Below, piece by piece: positions 1-10,186 of a stretch of 64,000 bases of DNA. Source of the stretch: Rhodobacter capsulatus (lineage in GTDB: Bacteria; Pseudomonadota; Alphaproteobacteria; Rhodobacterales; Rhodobacteraceae); NCBI RefSeq assembly GCF_003254295.1, contig NZ_QKZO01000003.1, positions 197,973-261,972 of the forward strand, given 5' to 3'. Made by a program: the position numbers and the translations under genes. The notes under the pieces were generated by a model that was not told the origin of the DNA, made no database searches, and worked only from the letters and a program-made list of their open reading frames with translations. Numbering within the stretch: the stretch's first letter is position 1; every line of letters begins with the position of its first letter.

Positions 1-76
1 GCAAGGCTCATGGCGGCAGACTATCCGCCGCAAGGGCCGGGTCAATGGGCGCAAATGCCCCGCCCCTTTCACCTTG

Positions 77-145
77 GCGCAAATATCCCGGGGGGTGCGG
101 GGGGCAGCGCCCCCCCGCTGGGTCGCCTCGGCGCAAGCCGAGGCG
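77..145. repeat. Partial copy (A) of a dispersed multi-hairpin repeat
   Basis: The stretch carries CAAATATCCCGGGGGG followed by a G6-CAGCG-C6 hairpin and then a separate CGCCTCGG/CCGAGGCG hairpin (124-131 with 138-145). The first part matches one half of the larger elements at 10850-10977 and 58251-58386, in the orientation of the latter. The other arm of the central stem is missing, so this looks like a half copy. It lies upstream of the DUF2852 gene and has no coding potential that I trust. Confidence 0.6.
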
Positions 146-173
146 AAATCTCTCCCCGCCCCACCCCGACGCG

Positions 174-192
174 ATGTGAAAATCTTTCACAT
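174..192. promoter_or_regulatory. Operator-like palindrome 1 (ATGTGAA-N5-TTCACAT)
   Basis: A perfect 7-bp inverted repeat with a 5-bp spacer. An identical pair of arms with a 5-bp spacer recurs at 232-250, 58 bp away centre to centre. A TTGACC hexamer at 199-204 could be the -35 element, so site 1 lies just upstream of it and site 2 close to the likely transcription start. The arms contain TGTGA/TCACA but the spacing between these is 7 bp, not the 6 bp of CRP sites. The regulator is unknown. Confidence 0.65.
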
Positions 193-231
193 CCCCTCTT
201 GACCCGGCCCCGCGCCTTCCCCACCTTCGCA

Positions 232-250
232 ATGTGAACAGACTTCACAT
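232..250. promoter_or_regulatory. Operator-like palindrome 2 (ATGTGAA-N5-TTCACAT)
   Basis: Second site with exactly the same arms and spacer length as 174-192 but a different spacer sequence. It ends 18 bp before the ATG at 269 and just before the GGAGG ribosome-binding site. A protein bound here would be expected to block transcription or translation start of the DUF2852 gene. That is inference from position only. Confidence 0.65.
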
Positions 251-268
251 CCAACCCCGGAGGGTTCC

Positions 269-739
269 ATGACCTATACCACCGCCGCCACCCACACGGG
301 CCCCGAGCGCCCCGGCACGATCACCCGCACGCTCGCCTGGCTCGACGACCGCGGCCCGATGAGCTGGATCGTGGTGATGATCGGATCGTTCATCTTCGCG
401 GGCCCGCTCGGTCTTCTTGTGCTGGGCTTCATCCTGATGACCGGCCGTTTCAGCGGCCGCACCTGCCGCGCCCGCGCCGGGTTCACGCCCCGCTTCGCGC
501 GCGGCTACGCCTTTCATGCCATGCGCCCGACCGGCAATGCCGCCTTCGACGCCTATCGCGCCGACATGCTGGCCCGGCTCGAACGCGAACAGGAAGAATT
601 CGAATCCTTCCTGATCCGCCTGCGCGAAGCCCGCGACAAGGCCGAATTCGACCAATACATGGAAGAACGCGCCCATGCCGCCGCGGCTGCGCCGGTGCCT
701 GCAGACCGGCCCGCAGATCGGCAAGAGGCGGCGAACTGA
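269..739 (+). CDS. DUF2852 family membrane protein
   Basis: 156 residues. The first third leads into one hydrophobic segment (about residues 34-57), then a short basic linker, then a charged helix (about 88-135) rich in Glu, Arg and Lys with the family-like pattern [23 protein letters not shown], and an Ala/Pro tail. This layout matches DUF2852, a family of unknown function common in Alphaproteobacteria. The charged region should be cytoplasmic and may form a coiled coil. The ATG at 269 has a GGAGG site upstream. Two identical operator-like palindromes precede it, so the gene is probably tightly regulated alone. A 10-bp hairpin follows the stop. The family assignment is by pattern memory; the role is unknown. 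Confidence 0.8.
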   Translation: MTYTTAATHTGPERPGTITRTLAWLDDRGPMSWIVVMIGSFIFAGPLGLLVLGFILMTGRFSGRTCRARAGFTPRFARGYAFHAMRPTGNAAFDAYRADMLARLEREQEEFESFLIRLREARDKAEFDQYMEERAHAAAAAPVPADRPADRQEAAN

Positions 740-749
740 TCCCGCCCCC

Positions 750-775
750 GACCCTGCCCGCCAAAGGGCAGGGTC
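750..775 (+). terminator. Hairpin after the DUF2852 gene
   Basis: GACCCTGCCC pairs perfectly with GGGCAGGGTC around a 6-nt loop, 11 bases after the stop codon at 739. The following bases (ATTGTCCC) make only a weak U tract, so termination may be partial or Rho-assisted. Confidence 0.55.
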
Positions 776-872
776 ATTGTCCCGCTTTCGAAGGAAATCC
801 TTGGCGCAGAGCCCGCGCTTTGATAGCGTGGTCCTGCGTCGATCGCCTTTGACGCGTCAGCCCCCGTCTCTC

Positions 873-3019
<2,147 letters not shown>

Positions 3020-3039
3020 GCCCTTGCACCGCAAGGTCC

Positions 3040-3067
3040 GGCCCCGGGGAAACCCCGGGGCCTTTTT
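3040..3067 (+). terminator. Rho-independent terminator of takP
   Basis: GGCCCCGGGG pairs perfectly with CCCCGGGGCC (3040-3049 with 3053-3062) around an AAA loop and is followed by TTTTTCTTTT. This is a textbook intrinsic terminator 21 bases after the takP stop codon. Confidence 0.93.
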
Positions 3068-3115
3068 CTTTTGCGCCCCCCGCCCTAGATTGACCGGATG
3101 AACACAGGAGACCCC

Positions 3116-3886
3116 ATGCCCGGCATTCTGATCACCGGCGGCGCGAAGCGGATCGGCGCGGAAATGGCCCGCGGTTTCGCCGCGCGCGGCTTTCGCGTGA
3201 TGCTGCATTACAACGCCTCCGCGACCGAGGCCGAGGCGCTGGCAGAGGAGCTGAACCACGCGGGCGAGATCTGCCGTCTGGTGCAGGGCGATCTGCAGGA
3301 CGCCGCCGCGGTGCAGCGGGTCTTCGACGCGGCCGAGGGCTTCCTTGGCCGGGTCGATGTGCTTTTGAACAACGCCTCGAACTTCATGAATGACGACATC
3401 TTCACGCTGTCGGACGCGAAGATGGACGCGCATTTCGCGGTCAATCTCAAGGCGCCGGTGGCGCTGGCGGCGCGGATGGCGGCGCAGGAGATGGGCGGCG
3501 GCGATGCGCTGGTGATCAACATGCTCGACAACAAGGTTCTGGCGCTGAACCCGGATTTCTTTTCCTACACGCTCTCGAAAGCCGCGCTTCATGCCGCGAC
3601 CGAGATGCTGGCGATGCGCTTTGGCGGCTGCCCGCGGGTCAATGCCATCGCGCCTGCGATCACGCTGATTTCCGGCAAGCAGACCCCGGAGAATTTCGAG
3701 AAATCCAGCCGCATCAACCCTTTGGGCATTCAGGTGCAACCCGCCGACCTGCTGCGCACGGCGCTTTACTTCTGGGAGGCCAAGGGCGTGACGGGCGAGG
3801 TGATCGCGGTCGATGGCGGTCAGGCCTTGTGGCAGCTGCCGCGCGACGTGGCGTTTCTGGTGAAAGAGGGACATGTGCATGGCTGA
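3116..3886 (+). CDS. Pteridine-reductase-like SDR (FolM type)
   Basis: 256 residues. A short-chain dehydrogenase with the N-terminal signature TGGAKRIG (residues 7-14). This fits TGxxxRxG, the form that marks pteridine reductases (PTR1, FolM) instead of the usual TGxxxGxG. NNASNF and the catalytic YTLSK (Tyr151, Lys155) follow. The gene overlaps folB, so a role in reducing dihydropteridines (dihydromonapterin or dihydrofolate) in folate or pterin cofactor synthesis is likely. An in-frame ATG lies at 3098, but AGGAG sits between it and the ATG at 3116, so 3116 is preferred. The general SDR call is certain; the pterin substrate is inferred from motif plus context. Confidence 0.8.
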   Translation: MPGILITGGAKRIGAEMARGFAARGFRVMLHYNASATEAEALAEELNHAGEICRLVQGDLQDAAAVQRVFDAAEGFLGRVDVLLNNASNFMNDDIFTLSDAKMDAHFAVNLKAPVALAARMAAQEMGGGDALVINMLDNKVLALNPDFFSYTLSKAALHAATEMLAMRFGGCPRVNAIAPAITLISGKQTPENFEKSSRINPLGIQVQPADLLRTALYFWEAKGVTGEVIAVDGGQALWQLPRDVAFLVKEGHVHG

Positions 3887-4214
3887 TCTGATCATCCGCT
3901 TGGAAGAACTTGAAATCACGATGTTTCTGGGCATCCATGACTTTGAGCGCGCGCGCATGCAGCGCGTCCTCGTCTCGGCCGAGATCACCGTGACCGGCAC
4001 CGACTGGCAGGCGGGGCGGTTCTTCGATTACGACCGCGTGGCGGAATTCATCCGCTCCTTCAACGGCGCGCGGATCGACACGCAGGAAGAGCTTGTCTCG
4101 CGCATCCATGCCTTCGTGCACGGGCTTGACGGCGTGGCCCATGCCGCGATTTCCTCGAAGAAACCCGATGTCTACCCGGATGCGAAGGCCGTCGGCGTGG
4201 TGCTGCGCGGCTGA
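3879..4214 (+). CDS. folB: Dihydroneopterin aldolase
   Basis: 111 residues, slightly shorter than the typical 115-125. FolB cleaves 7,8-dihydroneopterin to 6-hydroxymethyl-7,8-dihydropterin and glycolaldehyde in folate synthesis. Family features are the opening strand LEELEITMFLGIHDFE, TDWQAGRFFDYDRVAEFI, the Glu in TQEELVSRI, and the conserved Lys-Pro near the C-terminus (SKKPDVYPDAKAVGV). The ATG at 3879 overlaps the upstream SDR by 8 bp; an in-frame ATG at 3873 is too close to the GAGGG site. Translational coupling to the SDR suggests the two proteins work in one pterin pathway. Confidence 0.88.
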   Translation: MADLIIRLEELEITMFLGIHDFERARMQRVLVSAEITVTGTDWQAGRFFDYDRVAEFIRSFNGARIDTQEELVSRIHAFVHGLDGVAHAAISSKKPDVYPDAKAVGVVLRG

Positions 4215-4279
4215 CCGCCCGCGTTGCGAGCGCCCCGCGGTTCTGCTAGCCTGACGTCATCATCCCGAAAGGCCCCCCG

Positions 4280-4594
4280 ATGTTCTACGTCATCGTTCTT
4301 TACATGCTGCTCTCGCTTGGCCTGCTGTTCGGCGCGGCGGAACTGGAACGCCGCGCCATCGTCGCGCGTCGGCGCGGTCCGAACGGCCGGGCGATGCTGC
4401 TCTCGCTGCTGATCTCGGCGGTGGGCTCGCTTGTCGTGCTGGTGATCGGCGGCTTTGCCGAGGGCTGGATCTACATCCTGCATATTCTGGGCGGCTCGAT
4501 CCTGTATCACGGGATCATGGGCATTTCGCTGGTGCATGGTCTGCAAGAGGTCTCGGCCCGCACCGCGCGCGAACGCCTGCCCGCCCGCGCCTGA
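4280..4594 (+). CDS. Small three-helix membrane protein, unknown function
   Basis: 104 residues. Three hydrophobic segments are visible (about residues 2-20, 39-60 and 66-86) separated by a basic loop, ERRAIVARRRGPNGR, which should be cytoplasmic. The tail is charged. I do not recognise a family. The start at 4280 follows GAAAGGCCCC, a modest ribosome-binding site. It is 65 bp after folB and 65 bp before the GH3 gene, on the same strand, so it could be co-transcribed with either. It is real by codon bias and length but has no assignable function. Confidence 0.7.
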   Translation: MFYVIVLYMLLSLGLLFGAAELERRAIVARRRGPNGRAMLLSLLISAVGSLVVLVIGGFAEGWIYILHILGGSILYHGIMGISLVHGLQEVSARTARERLPARA

Positions 4595-4659
4595 GCCTTT
4601 CCGCTTGCGCCCCCGATCTTCGGGAGTAATCTGAGCCCAGTCAACCAGGGGGTCAGATC

Positions 4660-7005
4660 ATGCGCAAGTCCACGGAAGACAAGGGTTTTCTGGATGATCT
4701 CCTGAGCCGGATGAGCCTGGCCGACAAGATCGGCCAGCTCAACTTTCCCCATGCCGCGGGCCTGCCCACCACCGGCGCGGCGGCGGGGGCCGATACCGAA
4801 ACGCTGATCCGGCGCGGCCATCTGTGCGGCACCTCTGCGGGCGCAAACATCGCCGAGCGGCGGGTGCTGCAACGCATGGCGATCACGGAAAGCCCGCATG
4901 GCATTCCGCTGTTCTTCGCCCGCGACTGTTTGCAGCGCTACATCACCTGCGGCCCGATCCCGCTGGCGCTGTCCTGCTCCTGGGATCTGGACCTGATCAC
5001 CCGCATTGCCGAAATGACCGCGCGCGAGGCCCGGGCCGATGGCGTCTCCCTCACCTGGGCGCCGATGCTGGACATTTCTTACGACGCGCGCTGGGGGCGG
5101 ATCGCCGAAGGCCATGGCGAGCTGCCGCATCTGTGCGCCGCCATCGCGCGCGCCATCGTGACCGGCTATCAGGGCGCCGACGGCGACATCGCCCGGCCCG
5201 ACCGGATGATGGCGACCTTGAAGCATTTCGCGGGCTACGGGCTGTCGCTGGCCGGGCGCGATTATGCCGCGGTCGAGGCCAGCCCCGCCACGCTGATGCG
5301 GATCATGGAGCCCTTCAAAGCGGGCGTGGCCGCGGGGGCGGGCGCGGTGATGGTGGCGTTTTCCGCGCTCAACGACATTCCCGCCACAGCGCATCGGGTG
5401 CTGTTGCAAGACATCCTGCGGGATCGTTTCGGGTTTGAGGGCATGATCGTCACCGATTTCACCGCCATCGACCCCGAGCTGATCCACCACGGCATCGCCG
5501 CCGATGCGCGCGAGGCCGCCTATCTCGCCTTCAAGGCCGGGGTTGCCGTCGATCTGGTCTCGGGCGCCTTCCTGCATCATCTGGCGCCGCTGGTCGAGGA
5601 GGGCAAGACCGCCCCCGAGGCGCGGCGCTGGGGCCCGGTAACGGAAGACGAGATCACCGCCCGCTGCCGTCAGGTTCTGCGCGCCAAGGAACGCCTTGGG
5701 CTTTTCGCCGATCCTTTCATGGGGCTGGACGAAGGCTTGCGCGCCAAGGTGGTCCGCTGCCCCGACCATATCGCCCTTGTCCGCGAAGCCGCCGCGAAGT
5801 CGCTGGTTCTGCTCAAGAATACCGGGGCTCTGCCGCTTTCCCGCGGGGCCACCCTTGCGCTCATCGGGCCTTTGGCCGAAGACCGGATCGACCTGCAGGG
5901 CAGCTGGGCCATCGACGTGAACCCGATGGACAGCGTGACCCTCGCCGAGGGGCTGACCGCCGTCGCGGGCCTCGGCACAAAGGTTCTGATCGCCAAGGGC
6001 TGTTCCATCGTCGAAGACCCGGCGCTGGCGGCGCGGCTGAACGTGCACAACCGCGTCCTGCCCTCGGTGCCGCCGGAAAGCCGCTCGCTCGACGAGATGC
6101 TGACAGAGGCGCGCGAAGTGGCAAGCCAGGCCGATGCGATCGTGCTGGCGCTTGGCGAGGCCAAGGAACATTCCGGCGAAAGCTCGACACGGGTTGATAT
6201 CACCCTGCCCGGCGCGCAGCCGCAGCTGGTGCGCGAGATGGCCCGGGTCGCGAAAACCCGCGCCATCCCCCTGATCCTGCTGGTGCTTTCGGGCCGCCCG
6301 CTCGCCCTGACCGAGGAAGCCGCGGCTTCCGATGCGCTGATCTGGACCGGCCATCCGGGCGCCGAGGGCGGCCCGGCCATCGCCGAGATCCTGTTTGGCG
6401 ACCGCGCGCCGGAGGGGCGGCTCTCGATTTCGCTGCCCCGCCATGTCGGGCAACTGCCGCTGCGGATCGAAGACCTGCCCTCGGGCCGCCCGCAGGAGGG
6501 GCTTGGCGTCGATGTGATCGGCGATGACGCGATCGACGCGACGGGGCAGCATGTGTTTCGCAAATTCACCACCGCCTGCATTCTGGAAAGCCCGCATACG
6601 CCGCTTTTCCCGGCGGGCTTCGGGCTTGGCTACACAAGCTTCGCCTATGGCGAACCACATCTCAGCGCGACCGAGCTGCGGGGCGCCGCGGCGGTGCTGG
6701 AGGTGACCATCGACGTCACCAACACCGGGGCGCGGGCGGGCACGGAAACGGTGCAGCTTTACCTGCGCGATCCGGTGGCCGAAATCTCGCGGCCGCTGCG
6801 CGAGCTGAAGGGCTTTGCCCGGCTGACTTTGGCCCCGGGCGAAACCGGTACGGCGCGGTTCCGGCTGAGCGCGGCGGATCTGGAATATGACCGCGGCCCC
6901 GATCTGGCAACGATGCGCCGCGACTGGGAGGGCGGCGAGTTTCGCCTCAACATCGGCCCGCATGCACTTGAGACGCAAGAGATTTCCATCCGGTGGCTGA
7001 AATGA
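4660..7005 (+). CDS. Glycoside hydrolase family 3 beta-glucosidase, BglX-like
   Basis: 781 residues. It releases non-reducing beta-glucosyl units. The order is the GH3 TIM barrel (about 10-300), with KHFAGYG and the nucleophile in MIVTDFTAID (Asp266), then the second alpha/beta domain (about 360-600), and a fibronectin-III-like domain (about 685-770, with NTGARAGTETVQLYL and RELKGF). There is no signal peptide at the N-terminus (MRKSTEDKGF), so it should be cytoplasmic, unlike E. coli BglX. The stop overlaps the start of a GH144-type glucanase gene (ATGA), which suggests that both act on beta-1,2-glucan: the endo-enzyme would give sophorose or short oligomers and this enzyme glucose. Family certain; linkage preference inferred from the partner. 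Confidence 0.9.
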   Translation: MRKSTEDKGFLDDLLSRMSLADKIGQLNFPHAAGLPTTGAAAGADTETLIRRGHLCGTSAGANIAERRVLQRMAITESPHGIPLFFARDCLQRYITCGPIPLALSCSWDLDLITRIAEMTAREARADGVSLTWAPMLDISYDARWGRIAEGHGELPHLCAAIARAIVTGYQGADGDIARPDRMMATLKHFAGYGLSLAGRDYAAVEASPATLMRIMEPFKAGVAAGAGAVMVAFSALNDIPATAHRVLLQDILRDRFGFEGMIVTDFTAIDPELIHHGIAADAREAAYLAFKAGVAVDLVSGAFLHHLAPLVEEGKTAPEARRWGPVTEDEITARCRQVLRAKERLGLFADPFMGLDEGLRAKVVRCPDHIALVREAAAKSLVLLKNTGALPLSRGATLALIGPLAEDRIDLQGSWAIDVNPMDSVTLAEGLTAVAGLGTKVLIAKGCSIVEDPALAARLNVHNRVLPSVPPESRSLDEMLTEAREVASQADAIVLALGEAKEHSGESSTRVDITLPGAQPQLVREMARVAKTRAIPLILLVLSGRPLALTEEAAASDALIWTGHPGAEGGPAIAEILFGDRAPEGRLSISLPRHVGQLPLRIEDLPSGRPQEGLGVDVIGDDAIDATGQHVFRKFTTACILESPHTPLFPAGFGLGYTSFAYGEPHLSATELRGAAAVLEVTIDVTNTGARAGTETVQLYLRDPVAEISRPLRELKGFARLTLAPGETGTARFRLSAADLEYDRGPDLATMRRDWEGGEFRLNIGPHALETQEISIRWLK

Positions 7006-8204
7006 GGACGACGGCCCTTCTGGACCGGATCCAGTCCGAAACGCTGCGCTATTTCACCGAATTTGCCCATCCCGTCAGCAGCATGGCGCGGGAAAGATAC
7101 GGCGACGCGGGCTGGCTCGACACGGTGACGACCGGCGGCACCGGCTTTGGCCTGATGGCGCTGATCGTCGGGGCCGAGCGCGGGTTCGTCGCCCGCGACA
7201 GGGTGCTGGCGCAGATCGACCGGACCCTTGCGCATCTGGAGGCCGCCCCCCGCCATCGCGGCGCCTTTCCGCATTGGATGCATGGCGCGACCGGCGCAAC
7301 CATCGCCTTTTCACCCCATGACGACGGCGGCGACATTGTCGAAACCGCCTTTCTGATGATGGGGCTTTTGACGCTGCGGCAATGGCTTGCGCCCTTTGCC
7401 CCCGCGCTCGCCGCGCGCATTCAGGCGCTGTGGTGGGCGGTCGACTGGGCGGGCTTCTGCCCGGCGCCCGACCGGCTGCACTGGCACTGGAGCCCCCATC
7501 ACGGCTTTGGAAAACTCGCGCTGATGGGCTGGCACGAGGGGCTGATCGCCTTCGTCCTTGGCGCGGGCTCGCCCACCCATCCGATCACCCCCGAAGCCTA
7601 TCGCGCGGGCTGGAAGCAAAGCCCCGGGTTCCGCAACGGCAACAGCTACCACCGCATCCGCCTGCCGCTGGGCCCCGCAGCCGGGGGCCCCCTGTTCTTC
7701 AGCCATTATTCCTTCCTGGGCCTGGACCCGCGCGGGCTGGTCGAAGACGGCATCGATTATTTCGCGCAAAACCGCGCCCAGACCCGGATCAACCACGCGC
7801 ATTGCGTGGAAAACCCCGGCAATTTCGTGGGTTACGGCCCGTTCTGGGGGCTGACGGCCTGCGACGGCCCGGATGGCTACAGTGCCTTTTCCCCCGTGAA
7901 CGACAAGGGCGTGATCGCCCCCACCGCGGCGCTTTCGGCGGCTCCCTATCTGCCGCGCGCCAGCCTGTCGGCCGCCCGCGCCATGGCCGCGCGCCCCGAG
8001 CTTTGGGGACGCTTCGGCATGGTCGACGCCTTTGACGACACGCGCGGCTGGGTCGCGTCAAGCCATCTGGCGATTGATCAGGGCCCGATCATCGGCATGA
8101 TCGAAAACGCCCGCACGGGGCTTTTGTGGCGGCTTTTCATGTCCGCCCCCGAGGTGCGAACCGGCCTGCGGCGGCTGGGCTTTTCAAGCCCGCATCTCGG
8201 CTGA
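7002..8204 (+). CDS. Glucoamylase-family protein, GH144-type endo-beta-1,2-glucanase
   Basis: 400 residues. The protein follows the Glycoamylase domain pattern (PF10091) typified by GH144 endo-beta-1,2-glucanases: TGFGLMALIVGAERG near the start, GSPTHPITPEAY in the middle, GPLFFSHYSF, GYGPFWGLTACDGPDGY, GVIAPTAALSAAPY, and the C-terminal IDQGPIIGMIENARTGLLW. The ATG at 7002 overlaps the GH3 stop by 4 bp; a GTG at 6993 is an alternative. No signal peptide is visible, which is unusual because characterised relatives act outside the cytoplasm. Its 3' end overlaps the convergent ABC transporter gene by 21 bp. Domain call confident; beta-1,2 specificity inferred from family and the GH3 partner. 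Confidence 0.85.
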   Translation: MRTTALLDRIQSETLRYFTEFAHPVSSMARERYGDAGWLDTVTTGGTGFGLMALIVGAERGFVARDRVLAQIDRTLAHLEAAPRHRGAFPHWMHGATGATIAFSPHDDGGDIVETAFLMMGLLTLRQWLAPFAPALAARIQALWWAVDWAGFCPAPDRLHWHWSPHHGFGKLALMGWHEGLIAFVLGAGSPTHPITPEAYRAGWKQSPGFRNGNSYHRIRLPLGPAAGGPLFFSHYSFLGLDPRGLVEDGIDYFAQNRAQTRINHAHCVENPGNFVGYGPFWGLTACDGPDGYSAFSPVNDKGVIAPTAALSAAPYLPRASLSAARAMAARPELWGRFGMVDAFDDTRGWVASSHLAIDQGPIIGMIENARTGLLWRLFMSAPEVRTGLRRLGFSSPHLG

Positions 8205-9935
8205 GGCGACGCCCTCGCCCGCGATGATCTCGACCGTGCGGGTGAAGACATCATGCGGCGTGCCGCCATTGCCGATGTCGATCAGGCCAAGATGCGCCAG
8301 CGGCCCCTTGAGCAGCGTCACGATCCGCGCCTGCGCCTCGGGGTCCAGCTGCGGCAACGTGTCGTCCATCACCAGCCATTCCGGCCGATTGAGGATCACC
8401 CGCGCGAAACTCACGCAGTGCTTTTCGCTTTCCGACAGCAGCCGTTCCCAATGCTCGTCGACGTCAAGGCTGGCCATCAGATGACCCAGCCCCACCGTCT
8501 GCAACGCCGCCTCGACCTCGGGACGGGGGAAATGCGCGGCGGAATGCGGATAGCCCAGCACGTCGATCAGCCGCCCCGGCGGCACATAGGCGCGCGTCGG
8601 CAGATACATCACCGCCCCCGCCTGCGGCATCGCGATGCGCCCCGCGCCGCGATCCCAAAGCCCCGCCAGCGTGCGGAACAGGATCGTCTTGCCCGAGCCC
8701 GAAGAGCCCTTGAGCAGCAGACGATCCCCGGGCGCCAGCCGGATCGGGTCTTCGGCCAGCCGGACCGAGACATAGGGCGTGACGATCGACAGCCCCTCGA
8801 TCTCGACCCCGCCTTCGGCCCCGTCGCGGCGGATGCGGTCGGGCTGCGCCGCGCAGTCCTCGCGCGCCAGATCGTGCAGCGCGCGGTGGAAGGTCATCAC
8901 CCGGTGCAAGATCGCCCGCCAGTTCGCAATCCCCGCGAAGTTGTTGATGAACCAGCGCAAAGCGCCCTGCACCTGGTTGAAGGCGCCAACCACCAGCATC
9001 AGCTCGCCGATCGTCATGTCGGTGCTGAAATAGAACGGCGCGGCCGCCAGGATCGGCGCCACCGTGTTGAACCAGCCCGAGCCCGCCGTGACCCAGGTGA
9101 GCCCCACGGTGGCGCGGATCACGCCATGGATCACCTCGACCAGCCGCGCGAAAGAGGCCTTGATCCGCCGCGCCTCGACCCGCTCGCCGCGTTCCAGCGT
9201 GATCGCCTCGGCGGCCTCGCTGACACGGACGATCTCGAAGCGGAAATCGGCCTCGCGCGCGGCGCGTTCGGCGCTCATCGCGACCAAAGGCCGGCCGACG
9301 CGCCAGCTCAGCCAGGACGCCAGCCCGGCATAGAAGAGCGCGCACCAGACCATGAAGCCCGGGATCTCGACCGCGCGGCCCAGGATCGAGACCGAAAGCC
9401 CGTCGGAATGGTGCCACAGCACGCCGACAAAGGAGAACAGCAAAAGCCCCGCCTGAAACAGCCCGACCCCCAGCGCCACCGACAGATCGGCCAGCCCGTC
9501 GACATCGGCTTGCAGCCGCTGGTCCGGGTTCTCGCCGATCCGCCCGGCGCGCGACAGCCGCAAAGCCTGGCCGGGCCGCATCCAGTCGTGCAACAGGGCG
9601 GTGAAAATGCCCCGCCGCAGCGTCAGCTTCAGCGTCTGATCCAGCCAGAGCTGGCCGACGTTCAGCGCCAGAAGCCCCCCCGCCAGCACCGCGAAAACGC
9701 CCAGCTGCACCACGAAGGCAGGAAAATCCTTGCGCGTGAGCGCGTCATAAAACGGCTGGTTCCAGGCGTTGAGCAGGATCTGCGCCGCCGCGGTCACGGC
9801 GATCACCGCGACAAGCCCGCCGATCAGCCACAGGATGCGCCGCCCGCTGCGCACGGTGCGCAGGATGCGCCCCAGATCGGCCAGCTGCGTGAACAGGCCG
9901 GGATTGGGATCGGTGTCGGTCGTCAGATCGGTCAT
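8184..9935 (-). CDS. SbmA/BacA-like ABC transporter (permease fused to ATPase) with degenerate ATPase motifs
   Basis: 583 residues. The membrane half (about 30-340, roughly six helices) has the YddA/SbmA-BacA/ABCD-type pattern with NAWNQPFYDAL and the ADVDGLADLS region. The ATPase half has an intact Walker A (GSSGSGKT, 410-417). The other motifs are altered: the signature is LSESE instead of LSGGQ (500-504), the residue after Walker B Asp524 is Asp525 instead of the catalytic Glu, and the switch His is Asn556 (DIGNGG). Such a half-transporter would dimerise, giving two poor sites. The substrate is unknown. The gene is convergent with the glucanase gene. Type confident; level of ATPase activity doubtful. 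Confidence 0.85.
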   Translation of the reverse strand: MTDLTTDTDPNPGLFTQLADLGRILRTVRSGRRILWLIGGLVAVIAVTAAAQILLNAWNQPFYDALTRKDFPAFVVQLGVFAVLAGGLLALNVGQLWLDQTLKLTLRRGIFTALLHDWMRPGQALRLSRAGRIGENPDQRLQADVDGLADLSVALGVGLFQAGLLLFSFVGVLWHHSDGLSVSILGRAVEIPGFMVWCALFYAGLASWLSWRVGRPLVAMSAERAAREADFRFEIVRVSEAAEAITLERGERVEARRIKASFARLVEVIHGVIRATVGLTWVTAGSGWFNTVAPILAAAPFYFSTDMTIGELMLVVGAFNQVQGALRWFINNFAGIANWRAILHRVMTFHRALHDLAREDCAAQPDRIRRDGAEGGVEIEGLSIVTPYVSVRLAEDPIRLAPGDRLLLKGSSGSGKTILFRTLAGLWDRGAGRIAMPQAGAVMYLPTRAYVPPGRLIDVLGYPHSAAHFPRPEVEAALQTVGLGHLMASLDVDEHWERLLSESEKHCVSFARVILNRPEWLVMDDTLPQLDPEAQARIVTLLKGPLAHLGLIDIGNGGTPHDVFTRTVEIIAGEGVASAEMRA

Positions 9936-10186
9936 GCCGGAACCTTGCTTGGGGCAGGCCCTAAAGAACCGCCAAACCGCGCCGGGCGCAACCCGAGGCG
10001 AAGCGATTTTGCGTGAGGATCGGCACGAACGGCAAACAGCCGGTTCCCGCCCGGCCCGCCGTTCGGCCGACGCGCGGCAAAAGCGGCGATCGGGCGCAGC
10101 ATCGCCCCCCCGGGCGCGCCAACGCGCCCCTTGCGCGGCCGCCGGAGCGGGCCTAAAACCCGCGCGAAACGCTCAGGAGTTGCGCC

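Noticed and set aside
174-250. CRP/FNR sites
   Set aside because: TGTGA and TCACA are present but spaced by 7 bp, not 6, and the conserved arms ATGTGAA/TTCACAT are longer; the FNR pattern TTGAT-N4-ATCAA is absent.
4507-6978. 823-codon minus-strand open frame opposite the GH3 gene
   Set aside because: Antisense of a complete GH3 enzyme with its nucleophile motif; no domain in the minus-strand translation.
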